Source of the DNA: Euborellia annulipes
Taxonomy: Eukaryota; Arthropoda; Insecta; Dermaptera; Anisolabididae
Direction of reading: 5' to 3'
DNA length: 64,000 bases
NCBI GenBank assembly: GCA_023213315.1
Contig: JAKCPI010016693.1
Span: 1 to 64,000 of the forward strand
This document shows, piece after piece, positions 1-11,757 of the stretch (its first letter is position 1; every line of letters starts with the position of its first letter). The position numbers and the translations under genes were made by a program. The notes beneath the pieces were generated by a model. It made no database searches. It was not told the DNA's origin and saw only the letters and a program-made list of their open reading frames with translations.

Positions 1-766
1 TCTCTTTATGCTGGACCAACATCCATAATCCATCTTGATTGATTAAACTAGAAAACTTAAAGTTATTTATCTTTATTCTTTATTTCCCTCTCCTCCCTCT
101 TTGTTTTTACTTTCCTGTATACGACGAGAAAATAGTTATCTATTAGTCGAAAATCGTTAAAAAATCCGACCTCGTCTTTAATATGATTAAATTCAATATT
201 TAATCTCGAGGAAAGTTTAAATGAGTTAAAGGAAAGTTACGCGACATGATTAAATCATCCCAAGACGTTTCCATTCATACATGATTCTAGTTTTCGTCAT
301 ATGGAATTTTATAAAAGTCAACATTTTTATTTCTAATGAATAATTTAATTCTTAGTTAATGAATTAATTTAATTTATTATAGTCACTCCCCAATTCCACT
401 GTCGATTTGAAAAAGAAAAAGACCGAGATAAGATTAAAAACAGCAGGGTACAGAGAGAGAGTAACGATAATTAGATAAAAATTGATTTTTTTTTTTTAGT
501 TAATTTATTCCTGAGTATTGAGTCAATATTTAAAGCAAGAAACTTCAATCAAAATATTCAAAAATCATATGAATATTGATGAATGAATATTGGAGAGAGG
601 GGAGTAAAAAAATACAAAAAAATGGCAGGGAAGGCGAGGCCGAAGCAAGGGTTAAAGATGAGGGGCCCTTTTAATTGGTCCATCGATCAGATGCTTATTA
701 ATCCATCTTTTTTTTACATGTAATATTTTCCCTTCTCAAATGGACGGATAATATTAATATCCTTGA

Positions 767-797
<31 letters not shown>

Positions 798-1096
798 TTG
801 GTTTCATGTAAAAATTATTCTGATATATCTTAAATAGGAAAATGTTCAAAGGGGTTTTAATCATCAGCGTCTCGTAACGTTATTGAGTTTCACATAAAAC
901 TAATTTCCTAAAAAATGAATGAATAACGAATCTCTAACAACTTCGAAAAAAAAAAAAAAATTTAAAGATTGTGTAAGCATTCAGTTTTTTTTTTTTTAAT
1001 CATATTTAATCCAATTTATTTTTTTAATTAATGTTTCAGTCTTCATCAGGGAAAATTTATAAACAATCAAAGAATGATTTCACCGATTTTTGTAAT
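1..1096. other. AT-rich sequence without recognisable genes
   Basis: Homopolymer A/T tracts (for example A run around 774-797). No reading frame or repeat that I can classify. A chance hammerhead-like string at 1033-1049 is discussed under rejected items. Confidence 0.5.
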
Positions 1097-1113
1097 AAAA
1101 ATCTTGTGGCTGG

Positions 1114-1386
1114 CAAGGGCGGATACAAGGGGGGGGGGGGGGGGGTAAAGGGGGTAATTACCCCTTCCCCCGAGATTTGAAAAAAAATACTTTTTTTCGA
1201 AAAAAATTTATTTTTAATGTAAAATTTTAAAAATTAAGACTTAAAAATTTGATTTGTATTTATATTCTGGCAATCAAGTTCAGAATGCGCCTTTAAAATA
1301 CCGAAATTAAGAAAAAATAGTGTGCTGTGCGACCAGTCACACTAGATTACCCCCCCCCCCGAGAAACACCTCTGGAACCGCCCTTG
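1114..1386. mobile_element. hAT-type MITE inside HP-A copy 1
   Basis: Ends are CAAGGGCGG and CCGCCCTTG, with G-rich and C-rich subterminal runs. It is flanked by the exact 8-bp duplication GTGGCTGG (1106-1113 and 1387-1394), the hAT hallmark. Removing it restores a continuous HP-A head. Its interior (about 1150-1310) resembles the element at 40660-40880 in the opposite orientation, and 1318-1346 is itself an HP-A head fragment. Confidence 0.8.
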
Positions 1387-1616
1387 GTGGCTGGTCACAC
1401 AGCACACAACTTTCTCTTATCTTCGGTAATCGAAAGTTGTGTTCTGTGCTTGTCACATCAGATTTTTTGTGTCCACATATTTTTATAATTGTTAGTTTAC
1501 AGCCATATAGATGTATTAAAATTCAAGATGTAAAATTAGTATGGGAAAATATTTAGATTTTGTTATCATGGCAACCTTTTCTCCTATCTTTCCTATTAAA
1601 TTCAAGAGTAAAGTGG

Positions 1617-2172
1617 GGCTCGCTGGTGTAGTGAGCTAGGGTGTCAGCTTCTCAAAGAAGATCCCTGTTCAAACCCCGGGCATGCGGGATTTTTCATTAA
1701 ATAAAAATATTTATTTAATGTAAACAAATCCTCAAGCAAGCCCTGGATTGGAATATAGGATCTCACCACAATAGCCCTCAGGCAACTCTACGAGGAGAGG
1801 GAGTTGCTGTGACATCCCGTCCTGTGGAAGGGACGTAAAAAGATTCCCTCTCAGTGATGCATTCTTCGAAAGGAGCAGGCTACACGCCGGTGCTGAGGGA
1901 GTCCCTCCTCAAACTAGGACATCCTCCATAGCATAGAAGAGGTTGGATATAAGGAGCCGGTTGGAACCAGAAATAAGGATTAGTTCACTAGCTAGAGAAG
2001 AAAGCAGGAGGAGGAGTTAGAGACAGGAAATGATGTAACTTCACGGGGTGCCGGTAGATGGCTACGGCCAGAGGCCGGTTGGGTTTGAGGTGTGTGTCTT
2101 CGTACACGAAAGCACCTCGGGCAAATAAACGGGGATCCCGATAGGAATTTCAAATAATAATAATAATAAAAT
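1617..2172 (+). mobile_element. tSINE-1, complete tRNA-derived SINE
   Basis: The 5' part is tRNA-like: A-box-like TGGTGTAGTGAG (1624-1635) and B-box-like GTTCAAACC (1667-1675), about 43 bp apart, as expected for an internal RNA polymerase III promoter. The 3' end is an (AAT)n tail. A 13-bp direct repeat AAGAGTAAAGTGG flanks it (1604-1616 and 2173-2185), and the flanks join into uninterrupted HP-A sequence. About 556 bp, no coding capacity. Other copies: 23632-24001 and 32861-32922, both minus. Confidence 0.85.
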
Positions 2173-2275
2173 AAGAGTAAAGTGGTCTTTAGAAGATTTC
2201 AATAGCAAAATGAGAATATACATTTGAAAGAGCATCTAAAAAATAATTGATTTGTGAATTTTAATCAAACTATAT

Positions 2276-3466
2276 ACAGGAATTTTTTAGGATTCTATTA
2301 TCCACATATACGGGATTGATATGGGTTAATATTACTAAAAGACCAAACTATTGTTAGTTATATCATGAGCTCTACCTCCACTTTTGACCAAGAAAGCAAA
2401 ATCTCTTTTATAAAAGCGAATTAATGAAATGTCTTCAACTCACAATCAGTCAGAACATTGTTACCTGATGATAAGCTATCAACTTCACCTTTAAACATCA
2501 GAATCAATCTTTTTTTTTAATTGAAATCTAAAATTAGAGTAAAACCATTTTAAGGACCATATGAGGCATTTCGTAATATTTCTTTTCTTCGCGTTAGTTA
2601 TTTAAAAAAATAAATATAATTAAGAACCGTGTTGCTTTCTAAATTGTCGCGCAAATTTAGTAAATTATTAAAATCCTTATAGAGTTGGCTTTTTGCCCTT
2701 GTCAATTTAAGACATAGCGTTGCTTTGTCCTTTAATTTGCTAGTAGCGCGTAATCAAAGGGCGTTCAATGCCTTGCACTTTGATCATTTCTTACATATAC
2801 TGTACAGCTCAGCAGTACCGAATATTCCGAGCTTGAACCTTTCAATAAAAGAAGCAATTATTTATTCTCTATAGAACAAAGAAAAATTTTATTCCGAGTC
2901 ACGAAATGAATATTTAATCCTATCAATGTATTCATTTTTTTAAAAAGTATCTTTCAAAATTATTTTTTTGAGAAATAAAATAAATATTAACATGTTTATA
3001 TTAAACATTTCTCTTTTTAAAGTTATTGAATCACACTTTAAAAGAATAATTTTAATTTTTTTTTTTCTATAGAAAACCATCCAAACATGTTAAAGATGAA
3101 ATTATCGAAAAAATTGTTTATTTCTTGAATTATTGTGAAAGACTGTGTATGGAATCTAATCGTTGATCTATTATAACAATGTTATATAAGAGTTAAGGGG
3201 AGAATATAAGTTTGCATATAGGGAGAAAGAGAGCCGTTTTGATAAACACTTGTTGGCTTTATGCACGCTAGTTGCGCTTAATTGATCATTTCCGGTTGAT
3301 AGAAGAACCTCCCTCTCCGGATAATTAAGAACTCATTCCTAAATGCAACTTTGTCAACAAATTTTTAAGATATATACCCATTTTCCTTTTATTGTATTAT
3401 TGTAGTTTCTGATATCGTTAGCAATACGCGAAATAAACCCTCTTGTGAGTGAGTTCATGGTTAGGG
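2276..3466. other. AT-rich sequence, no gene seen
   Basis: No recognisable repeat or reading frame. 2640-2860 is slightly less AT-rich but has no interpretable signal. Confidence 0.45.
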
Positions 3467-3566
3467 ACAAAACGTAGCGTTTTCCTCGGTGCGACTCTCG
3501 CGACTATCGGTCAACGATCGCTATATCTTTCCACCGCTAGTGTCGTTAACGATAATCGTTGACAGT

Positions 3567-3713
3567 CATGGGCGTAACTAGGGAATTTGGCTGGGAGGGG
3601 CCACGGGACCAGCCATCCTCATGGGATGGAAAGCCCCATATTGAGTCAATTTTTCTTGGGGTGGAGAGCCTTCTGGGGAGGAGGCCCCTGGGACCCCCCT
3701 AGTTACGCCCAAG
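3567..3713. mobile_element. Short hAT-type MITE with GGGCGTAACTAGGG ends
   Basis: 147 bp; terminal inverted repeats CATGGGCGTAACTAGGG and CCCCTAGTTACGCCC; 8-bp TSD TTGACAGT at 3559-3566 and 3714-3721. It sits in a stretch (3470-3860) rich in CAACGATTATCG motifs of both orientations. Confidence 0.8.
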
Positions 3714-3895
3714 TTGACAGTCCAGCAAAAGGTGGATATAATCGTTAGTCGTCAACGATTATTTGATTAACCTGATGATTTGATTAATCTCATAAACAAA
3801 TCATACACGTTCCGAGCAAAATGGTATCAACGATTAAACGTTCAACGATTATCGTATAGCCGTGAGAGGCCCACCGAGTAAATCGCACCTAAAGA

Positions 3896-4158
3896 TAGGT
3901 CAGAACTAGTCAATTTCATTCTTCCTTTGTCCCCATGACCTCCCGTGATTGGAACAAGCTCCCTGCGTCTATCTTCCCCAAAACCTACAATCTTCAGACT
4001 TTCAAGTCTAACCTCAACAGGCATCTTCTCAGTTCCCGCAGTTGAGTTCCCCTTTTATGCTTCTCTTTTTGTTTTTATTTTCTTCCTGGCTGCATGTGAC
4101 CACTGGTCATTATAGGTCTTTGGAACTTATGCACCCATTCCAAAAAAAAGAAAAAAAA
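3896..4158 (+). mobile_element. 5'-truncated non-LTR retrotransposon tail, copy 1
   Basis: 3' end of a LINE-type element terminating in an A-rich tail after ATTCC (about 4137-4158). It is nearly identical to 43508-43796 in the shared part, pointing to a recent family. The 5' junction is near 3896; no clear TSD found. Confidence 0.75.
3914..4045 (+). pseudogene. Reverse transcriptase ORF C-terminal remnant
   Basis: 43 codons and a TGA in frame. The peptide starts FHSSFVPMTSRDWNKLPASI and ends in an FKSNLNRHLL motif. Such WNxLP...YNLxxFKxxxNRHL tails close the reverse-transcriptase ORF of many CR1/Jockey-group non-LTR retrotransposons. No reverse-transcriptase or endonuclease core is present because the copy is 5'-truncated. 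Not a host gene. Confidence 0.75.
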
Positions 4159-4327
4159 AAGCTATTTCTCCGATTACCTATATACCAGTCTTTCACCTTC
4201 CTTGACAATCGTCAGGCCTTGCATATTTCTTTTAATTGTCGTATCGATTCTTTGGCATAAAATCTTGATAAGAGAGAAAGAAAAACGCTTTATTTTCAGC
4301 AATTGTTTTATTTCGTTAGAAGGCAAC

Positions 4328-4371
4328 ATCCATATATTTCGGAGACCTAACGGCCTCCTTCCTCAGTGGAT
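4328..4371 (-). ncRNA. Minimal type I hammerhead ribozyme motif (left arm)
   Basis: On the minus strand: stem I 3' strand AUCCA, core CUGAGGA, one extra A, stem II GGAGGCC-GUUA-GGUCUCC (7 bp including one G-U), GAA, then AUAU-A and stem I 5' strand UGGAU (5 perfect pairs). Stem III is only the self-complementary AUAU, so it could form between two molecules, as proposed for Penelope-element hammerheads. Predicted cleavage follows the A after AUAU. This is the best-formed example in the window. Confidence 0.75.
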
Positions 4372-4541
4372 TTCACCCAATCACCATCATTACGGCCTTG
4401 TCTTAAAACGCTTGAAGCGACATGTTATTCAAGTAGCAATTATTAATCATTTCAAATGATTAATAATTGCTACTTGAATAACATGTCGCTTCCAAGCGTT
4501 TTAATTATTAAGGGCCGTAATGTGGTGAATTGAGGTGAAAT

Positions 4542-4586
4542 CCACTGAGGAAGGAGTGCCGTTAGGTCTCCGAAATATATGGAAAT
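4542..4586 (+). ncRNA. Minimal hammerhead motif (right arm)
   Basis: CTGAGGA at 4547-4553, an extra A, stem II GGAGUGCC-GUUA-GGUCUCC with one inserted U, GAAA at 4574-4577, self-complementary AUAU, and stem I UCCA/UGGA. Slightly more decayed than the left-arm copy. Confidence 0.6.
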
Positions 4587-5154
4587 ATTGCCTTACTAAC
4601 GAAATAAAAACAATTGCTGAAAATAAAGCGTTTTTCTTTCTCTTTAACAAACCAAACTTCAGCATCACCACTTGAGGAGAAATAAAATCTTGACCCTAAT
4701 GAAGAAGAAGAAAAATACTATTTGGTGGTTAGAAATATGAAATGGGTCTAGAAAAAGTCATATCCAAGAATTTATTTATAATCATAGATATCGAGAATCA
4801 GTGAACAATAAGTTAACCGAACTAAGAATTCCATTTCTTTATCTTTTTCTCTTTTTAACTAATCTCTTTCTTTTTTTCATCTTTATTATTCTGTACCGTA
4901 TAAGAAAGAAAAGAAACGAAAGAGAATATAATGTGACAGATATCCACTCATAGTGATTTTGAGGTTTTGATAGATGAGTATGTTAAAATATATTTCTCTC
5001 TCTATCTGTACAGATAGATGTTGTCTGAGGTCGGTCGCTTCAACAAACTCCAACTATTGATCCAATCCTCTGATCAAATTTTATATTTAGATTCATCAGA
5101 TACAAATGATTGTTTATTAACACATTCAAACATAAACCACAATAAGTTTATTGG

Positions 5155-5275
5155 CCCTCGGGGCTTAGTGTAGAGTTTAGCGTGCTAGCCTCGTATACCA
5201 AACGTCGCGGGTTCGGACCCCTGGCAGTCCGATGATTTTATTTAAGCCATTTGGATACCAAATAAGAATGCCTGG
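5155..5275 (+). mobile_element. tSINE-2 fragment (5' part)
   Basis: tRNA-like head with TCGCGGGTTCGGACCCC (B box) and the family tag GCAGTCCGATGATTTTATTT. It lacks the 3' half of complete copies (27990-28264, 38410-38687). Confidence 0.7.
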
Positions 5276-5867
5276 TGCAATCATGGAAGCTGCTGGTAAT
5301 GTGGAAACGTAGCCTGAAGGGCTTTAGAGGCGATGACATTAACTTCTTACTGTGCTTGTCGCTCCAGATTTTTTTTTTCAATGTTGTTTTAAATTTTTTT
5401 TTGTTATTGATTACACTAAAAAAAAAAATTATTGTGTAGCTGATCAAATAACCATAGATTTATTTTTTAATAAATAATTCTTCAGTGTCCCCTGAATTTT
5501 TTTCCCTTTTATATTACCTACCACTTCTTATTTTAACGTTCTGAAAGAAGATGATCGATTGCGAGGGGAAAGATTGATTCCTTACGCTTGCTTAACTATG
5601 ATGCATGGATTTGTGATTGATTTGTTTGTTAATAAACTCTTGCCATTTTCCATTTGGACCAAGATGCTTTATTTATTACGGATAAAATGATAACAGTTTA
5701 TTGAATCTACTTTGGGTCATCTAACGACTTCAAAGTAAAAAAAAAATGATCGACCTCTTCAAGGCTCATTAAATTATTTCAAATAATTAAACACGGTAAA
5801 CTAGAGAAGATTTCTTCATAAAGCAAATAAAAATTTACCAAGATTGAATGACAACGAGTAGCGCATT

Positions 5868-6313
5868 TATCCTATCCTTTCTATGAAGTACAAGAGTAAA
5901 CTGTGCTTCAAAAGATTTCAATGGCAAAATGAGAATATTCATTTTAAAGAGCATCTAAAAAATAATGGATTTTTGAATTTTATTCAAAATCTTTGGAGCA
6001 AATTTTGAGAAAATTGAAATATAAAAAACTGAAAAAGCTCATCAGTAAAGTACTAGTACTTTTTGGCCAATTTTGTTCAAAAGCTTCGTGTCACGTGCCA
6101 AGAGGGTGGCTAACTTAAATATAAAAATTCATCCTCTAATTTTTTTATTTTTGAGATATGTTGTTCACACACCCCCCCCCCCACACACACAGAGAGAGAG
6201 AGAGAGGGAGAGAGAGAGAGACAGATCATGTTGCGAAAACCACTTTTTTTGAACTCGGGGGACCTCAAAACGTGTATCCATCAAAATATCGACATAGTTA
6301 TTTAAAAATTTAC
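5868..6313 (+). repeat. HP-A repeat copy 2a (head missing)
   Basis: Begins at the TTTCTATGAAGTACAAGAG block and runs through the GTACTAGTAC block and the CA/GA-rich tract (6170-6222) into the GACCTCAAAACGTG block, then degrades. Confidence 0.75.
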
Positions 6314-6404
6314 TTTTTTGCCGAGAGTAGAATAAATTATTAACTATTTACTAACGTTTGAAAAATCTAAAAAACTTCAAACATTAAATCACGAGGGACA
6401 GTCC

Positions 6405-6595
6405 GTCACAGCTCATGCTTTAAATTGAACACACACAGACACACAGACAGACCATGTCTCGAAAACCACTTTTGGGATTCAGGGGACCTCAAAACGGGTG
6501 TATCCGTCAAAATCTCGACTTCGAATTTTTGACATGAATCCAATACTTTCTCCATATATATATATTAGCATATATACAGATAAGTGAAAGTAAAA
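6405..6595 (+). repeat. HP-A repeat copy 2b (3' end)
   Basis: Second, partly redundant 3' portion: CA-rich tract, GACAGACCATGTCTCGAAAA, then the terminal ACTTTCTCC...GTGAAAGT hairpin. Confidence 0.75.
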
Positions 6596-6599
6596 TCTG

Positions 6600-8030
6600 T
6601 ATAAAACTTCAGCTTTATTGGTTAAAGGGGAAGAGCCTTGAAAATCAAAAAAATCACAAAATCACAAAAAAAAAATCCATTTTATTTATTTATGATATTG
6701 CTAAATTTTAATTATATACAAAAAAGTATTAGACACAAGTTGTAGATCTACAAAAAATATATATATTATCAAGTATCACTTTTCCGACCCGGGATTGTCA
6801 TGAGACAATTAAATGTTTACTCGGTTGCCTATCGACAGGCGATTTCATTTCAAATTCGAAGACTTGTTTCTTGAACTTATTGATCAGTTGTCACTTCCCT
6901 ACTGAATGATAAATATTTTTTGGCTCAAATTAATTAAAAGCGGAATAGCACTTATCGTCACATTAATAAATCTAATCTAATCTTTATGAATTACACTCAC
7001 TTTATCCCAGCCTCTATGTCAAGCCTTTCGACGGTCAGCTTACTTTTTTCCAAGGTTGCATTTCTCTTTAAAATTTAATTTATTTTAAATAATTACTCCC
7101 CTGATCCTTTTAATTTAATTTCAAAAGATTTGGTTGAAGGGATGATGACAAATTTGTGATTATTAATTATTATCGGGTTGCCATTTTTACCGCTCGATTC
7201 GTTCTAAATTTTTATAGGTTTTTAGATTATTCTAGGACTATAAATCTCTAAAGTTTCATTTTTATTTGATGAACAACTAAACGAAACGCACCCACATCCA
7301 TACGCATATTATGATTTTAATTACATTTTTAAGATGAAACAAAGATATCTAAAAAAAAAAAAAAATTCAAGAGAGGGGGTTAAATTTTTCACTATCATAA
7401 TATATACTATGTTTGAGAAAGAAATAAAAGTTACCATTTTAATTATAAGAAAATCTGTTTGTTTGTATGGATAGCCTATATTTTTTTTTAATGTAAAATT
7501 TTGGATCATTGCCATTTTGTTATCCCTTAACGATCTCTCTCCCTTTCTTTCTAATTTATTTCCGTATATAATTTCATCTCCAACCACCCTATTCTAAAGA
7601 TTTATTATCCATGTAATCAGCAGAGTATTTAGTAATATTTATACATTTTTTTTATATCTTGAAGTATGTGAACACAGGAATTTATTTATTTGTTAAAAAG
7701 ACATTTAGGATATAATTTAATATAGTACTACTTTATTATTTTGTAGGTGTTTGTCTGAGGTTTATATTCCCTAAAGCAAAAAAAAAAAATAAAAAAATAA
7801 TAAATATAAAAGAAATGAACAATATATCTTAAATTATTAACCTACTGTTGTACTTGTTTCAAATGTTTAGGCGGGGGGGGGAGAACCGGACGGTGTTTTA
7901 AACCTACATTAAGTTTGTTCTGTTTTATTATTCACCTCCTACCAATCTGTATAATGAGAGATGAAAGATAAACTACTTACAAACAAATATAGTTATAATT
8001 ATTTATTTTTTTTTTTTAATTTACATTTAT
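6600..8030. other. AT-rich sequence, no gene seen
   Basis: Homopolymer tracts and scattered short open frames with low-complexity composition; nothing I can assign. Confidence 0.45.
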
Positions 8031-8033
8031 TAA

Positions 8034-8190
8034 ACAATTTATTTATTTATTGAACTATTTATTTATTTATTGAACTATTTATTTATTTATTGAACTATTT
8101 ATTTATTTATTGAACTATTTATTTATTTATTGAACTATTTATTTATTTATTGAACTATTTATTCATTTATTGAGCTATTTATTTATTTAT
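8034..8190. repeat. 20-bp minisatellite, about 7.5 units
   Basis: Unit TATTTATTTATTTATTGAAC repeated head to tail with few substitutions. Confidence 0.9.
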
Positions 8191-8999
8191 TATTTATAGT
8201 CGTTTACTATTTATTTATCTTTATATCTGTCTGTGTATTGAGAACAAATCTATATACTGTAGTTATGCATATTCATTGTCTTACATACTGTGGCTTCTCG
8301 ATCTTGCATAACAATTACAGTACTGTACTTTCGTAATCAGAGGTGGTTTATATAGAAAAAATATAAAACTATTTTTCTTTTAAATTTTAAGAAATTAAAT
8401 CAAAAATCTTCCACAGATTAAGAATACAAGTATAACATAATAGGGATTAAAAAAGATTTTTTTCAAAAAAAATAGCCCTACCCTCTCTCTATACATTATT
8501 TATTTTTATTTGAACATTAAAGGAATCTTTTTAACTCGCCTGAGATATTTATAGATAAATATATATCCGTTATTAATTTTAGCTCAGAGACATCAAAGAC
8601 AGACAAAAGCGAATAAAAAAGGATCAACTTTTTAGAATTAATTACTAGATTTGCATGTAAATAATCAAATGGTGGCAGAAAATGACGGAAATCTTTTATC
8701 CCACTTTTAAATACGCACAAATGAATTTATGAATAAAGAAATATAAAATGGCTTAATAAATAAATATGCAAAAGTGGTGTAAAAGAACAGAAAAAAAAAT
8801 GTCAATCTTATATAGCTCAGACTCAGAACTGGACGTCATAAACGAAGCCATGAGGTGGGGACTCAGTTAATGCCCCTCCCAGCATTTTCGCATGAAATAG
8901 CGCTATTCTTTTTTTTATTTCAATTTATTTCTTGTCATCTAACATTTCGGCGTTTCAAATTCGATTTGATAGCGTAATAAAATAAAAAATCTGTGTTAC

Positions 9000-9487
9000 T
9001 TAACACAGCACAGCACAGAATTTTCTCTTACCTTCGGTAATCGAAAGTTATGTACTGTACTGTACACCAGATTATTTTGTGTCGAGGTATAGGCTATTTA
9101 GTTTCTCATAGCACCTTAGTTGCAAACTTGGGTTTTAAATGTTGACTGTTTGAAATAAACTATAGTTAATTTTCAAAATTTTAATCTCATATTTGGATAT
9201 TTTATACACAATAGAGAATCTTAAATAAATACAAAAATTTCATAAGAATTGGAAAATATGTTTTTAAATGTGTAAAAAGTTCCAAAGGGCCCCCTTTTGA
9301 ATCGAAATTAACATACAAATCCCTATAGGGATTTAACTTTGGCTCTCTGGAAGAAAGAGCCGGAAGATGAATTTGAAAAATAAATATAATCATCGGACTG
9401 CCTGGGGTACAAAATAGGGGTAGGTAGACACCCTACCAACTACACCAAGCCCGAAGGCAATATACATTTTAAAGAGGATCTCAAAAT
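9000..9487 (+). repeat. HP-A repeat copy 3 (rearranged), with a tSINE-2 scrap
   Basis: Degenerate HP-A head 9000-9085 still carries TTACCTTCGGTAA. A reverse tSINE-2 fragment (GACTGCCTGGGG..., 9388-9455) follows, then an HP-A internal block (9457-9487). Confidence 0.6.
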
Positions 9488-9514
9488 GTGAAGAATAAAT
9501 GATGGATAATTTTT

Positions 9515-9720
9515 AGACAAGAGAAGGAGCAAGTGCAGCCAAAAAATAAAAACCATCGATTTAATACAATTCAATGAGGCGTTTCGGGTGAATTTTATTT
9601 ACCCATTTTTAGTCCTTCAAAATTGTTAAAAGTCCCGGAGTTTCACCCGAAACGCCTCATTGAATTGTATTAAATCGGAGGTTTTTATTTTTTGGCTGCA
9701 CCTGCTCCTTCTCCTGTCTA
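9515..9720. repeat. Long inverted repeat (foldback)
   Basis: Arms of about 85-95 bp, from AGACAAGAGAAGGAGCA to its near-complement. Each arm contains CCCGAAACGCC, reminiscent of the hammerhead GAAAC segment, but no CUGANGA is left between the arms. Flanks share GATGGATAATTTTT-like sequence (left about 9500; GAAGGATAATTTTT at about 9749), a possible target duplication. Confidence 0.6.
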
Positions 9721-10439
9721 TAGAAAAACAGCCACTGACTTCATTGATGAAGGATAATTTTTTGGGGAGGGGGGAGAAGGGGCGAAGATTCGAGGGAGCT
9801 CTGAAATGTCCTTAAGGCCTTAAGGCTGGACTATTGGGGTAATCTTTCCGAAAATTTTTTTTAAAAGTTAGTTATTTTATTTATTAGTTTTTTTCTTTTA
9901 CTAATACTTGGTTTATTTTTAGAAAGGTCCCCACAATTCCAGATTTGTCTCGGGTCCTCAAAATCTAGGCCGATCCTGTTAAGTATACCGGTTTGAAAAT
10001 TTATCAATACGTTTTTGACAAAACTTAGGCCCTTAGCGCGTGATCTAAATAAATATTTTTTTAATTTGACTCAAATTTTTTTGTAAATCATCAAAATAAT
10101 AAATATTTTCCCAAATTGGAATATGATTCTCTTTCTTAAAAAAATTCAGACTATATACTGGCATAGTGGATAATTGATTGTAACAAAACATACTGCTCAA
10201 GCTTCCGATTGTTTCCAACTGTTATAAATTGCTAATCTAATATTAATGAAGAGGTTATTTGGGTTTCTTACGTTAGATAGACCAAAACCAAACCCTAACA
10301 TGCGGATAGACAAATGTAAATAAATAACGCCCTCTTTATTCTGAAAAGGAGAATTTATTAGTAGAACATTTTATTAATGAGAAGTTTAAAATAAAGATGG
10401 TAATTAATAGACGAGAGGACCAAGTTGTTTGGTAGGGTA

Positions 10440-10720
10440 GGTAGAGGACGAGGACGTGGGGGGAGGGGGAGGGCAAGCGTCGTCGTCTCTTAAAAGAGCC
10501 GGGACGGCTTTTGCTGCTTGGCTTGAAAAGCAAATAAAAGCCCCGGAAAAACACGTCTCACAGCTGACAACTTTTATCTCAACGTTTATTCTCATTCACA
10601 TATACATGTACAGTATACACACATTGATCTCCGCACGCATCTCTTACGTCACACACCGTCCCACATCACTTGCCCTCTCTATCCCGCCACCCCATTTACT
10701 CTTTACAATAAACAACAACG
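10440..10720 (+). promoter_or_regulatory. GC-richer patch, weak candidate promoter/5' exon
   Basis: Unique, locally GC- and CpG-richer than its surroundings; has AATAAAAGCC (about 10531) as a possible TATA-like box and TTACGTCAC (about 10648) as a CRE-like motif. Only a composition-based guess; it could be unrelated to the receptor gene 18 kb downstream. Confidence 0.2.
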
Positions 10721-11105
10721 AATAAACAACAAGAGAGTGTATCTATCATTCATTATTAAATATTAAATAAACTACGATTCAAAAATCAAAAAGCGGAGGA
10801 TATTCACCTTCTCGATTTGTTCATTTCTAGAAATTTCCTCTAGAATTCAGATTTTGAATATGGGTATATGGTCCGCCTTTGGGGGAGACAAGTAGCTGGT
10901 CTGGCTAGCTTTTCTATTAAGCTTAATCTATTAAGATTTATTGTATAATTTATAAATTTGTTAGTTACTTTTTTTAGTAAAAGTGACTTAAAGGGGATGG
11001 TTTTTGTAGAGAAATCTGGTTTAACTAAATATATCATACAATTCAGAAATACTATATCATACAACTTCTTTTAATATATGATTGATGCTTCAAAGGTTAA
11101 AAATT

Positions 11106-11430
11106 TTTTTTTTTCAATTTTTGCTGTAGGTCACCCCTCTATTTTATTCTCCCTGATGAAAGAAAAAAAAATATATTTTTTTTTAAATTTTTTTGAACAA
11201 TTTTTAGGGGTCGCTACCAATTAAAGTTATAAAAAATATTGCGAAATTACAATTTTTCAAACAATTTTTATTTTTAGAGCATTTTTTTGTTTTTTAATTT
11301 TTGCTGTAATTCGCCCCGCCATTTTATTTTACCTGATGAAAGAAACAAAATATATTTTGTTCAATTTTTTTGAACAATTTTTAGGGGTCGCTTAAAATTA
11401 CAAAAAATATTGCGAAATTACAATTTCTCA
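11106..11430. repeat. 180-bp tandem duplication
   Basis: Two head-to-tail copies with period about 180 bp; shared blocks TTTTTGCTGTA, CTGATGAAAGAAA, TTTTTAGGGGTCGC and AAAAAATATTGCGAAATTAC. Confidence 0.75.
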
Positions 11431-11757
11431 TTTAAAATATACGTAGTTCCTTAGTATTTTTAATGCTTTTTCAGAAATATATTCGTCAGCTTGCTAAAAT
11501 TATTTATTTCTTGCCAAAAATAAAATTATTTATATCTCCAAAAAATTGTGTTGCTAATCTAAACAAAATCTGCCCCCTAAACAATTCAATATGACTCAAA
11601 AGTTTCTATGAACAAAAAATGTTTTTTTTTATTAATTTTTTTTTTTACAAATTATGAAATATAGACTTTTTACTATAAGTTAGTATTAAATTAGGAATAA
11701 TTAAAGGAACTTTAAAATTTATGTCGTTTTCCCATTTTACATGGAATGACCCATATA

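Larger units (their letters stand above)
1097..2272 (+). repeat. HP-A repeat copy 1, interrupted by a hAT MITE and a SINE
   Basis: HP-A is this window's dominant dispersed repeat. Reference order on its + strand: AATCTGGTGTGAC, a long foldback containing ACACAACTTTC...cTTCGg...GAAAGTTGTGT, GTCACACCAGATT, a TTGTTACCATGGCAACC block, AAGAGTAAAGTG, GAGAATATACATTTTAAAGAG, a CATCAGTAAAGTACTAGTAC block, a CA-rich tract, GACAGACCATGTCGCGAAA, and a terminal ACTTTCTCTC/GAGAAAGT hairpin. No consistent TSD or coding capacity was seen; family unclassified. This copy has the head (split at 1106-1394 by a hAT MITE) and the middle (split at 1617-2172 by tSINE-1), then fades after 2272. Confidence 0.85.
4272..4643. 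mobile_element. Palindromic Penelope-like relic with a hammerhead in each arm
   Basis: Long inverted repeat with arms of about 180 bp meeting at about 4456. The outer ends are GAGAAAGAAAAACGCTTTA and its complement. Each arm carries a minimal hammerhead motif (separate entries), on opposite strands. The arms differ by small indels and substitutions, so the duplication is not brand new. Assignment to Penelope-like elements is inferred from the ribozyme type; no reverse-transcriptase sequence is present. Confidence 0.7.

Noticed and set aside
1033..1049. CTGATGA-AGACT-GAAAC on the minus strand, hammerhead-like
   Set aside because: Only 5 bases between core halves, so no real stem II, and the flanks give no stem I.
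11152..11345. Two CTGATGAAAGAAA strings
   Set aside because: They are part of a 180-bp tandem duplication; no stem II or GAAAC with pairing flanks.
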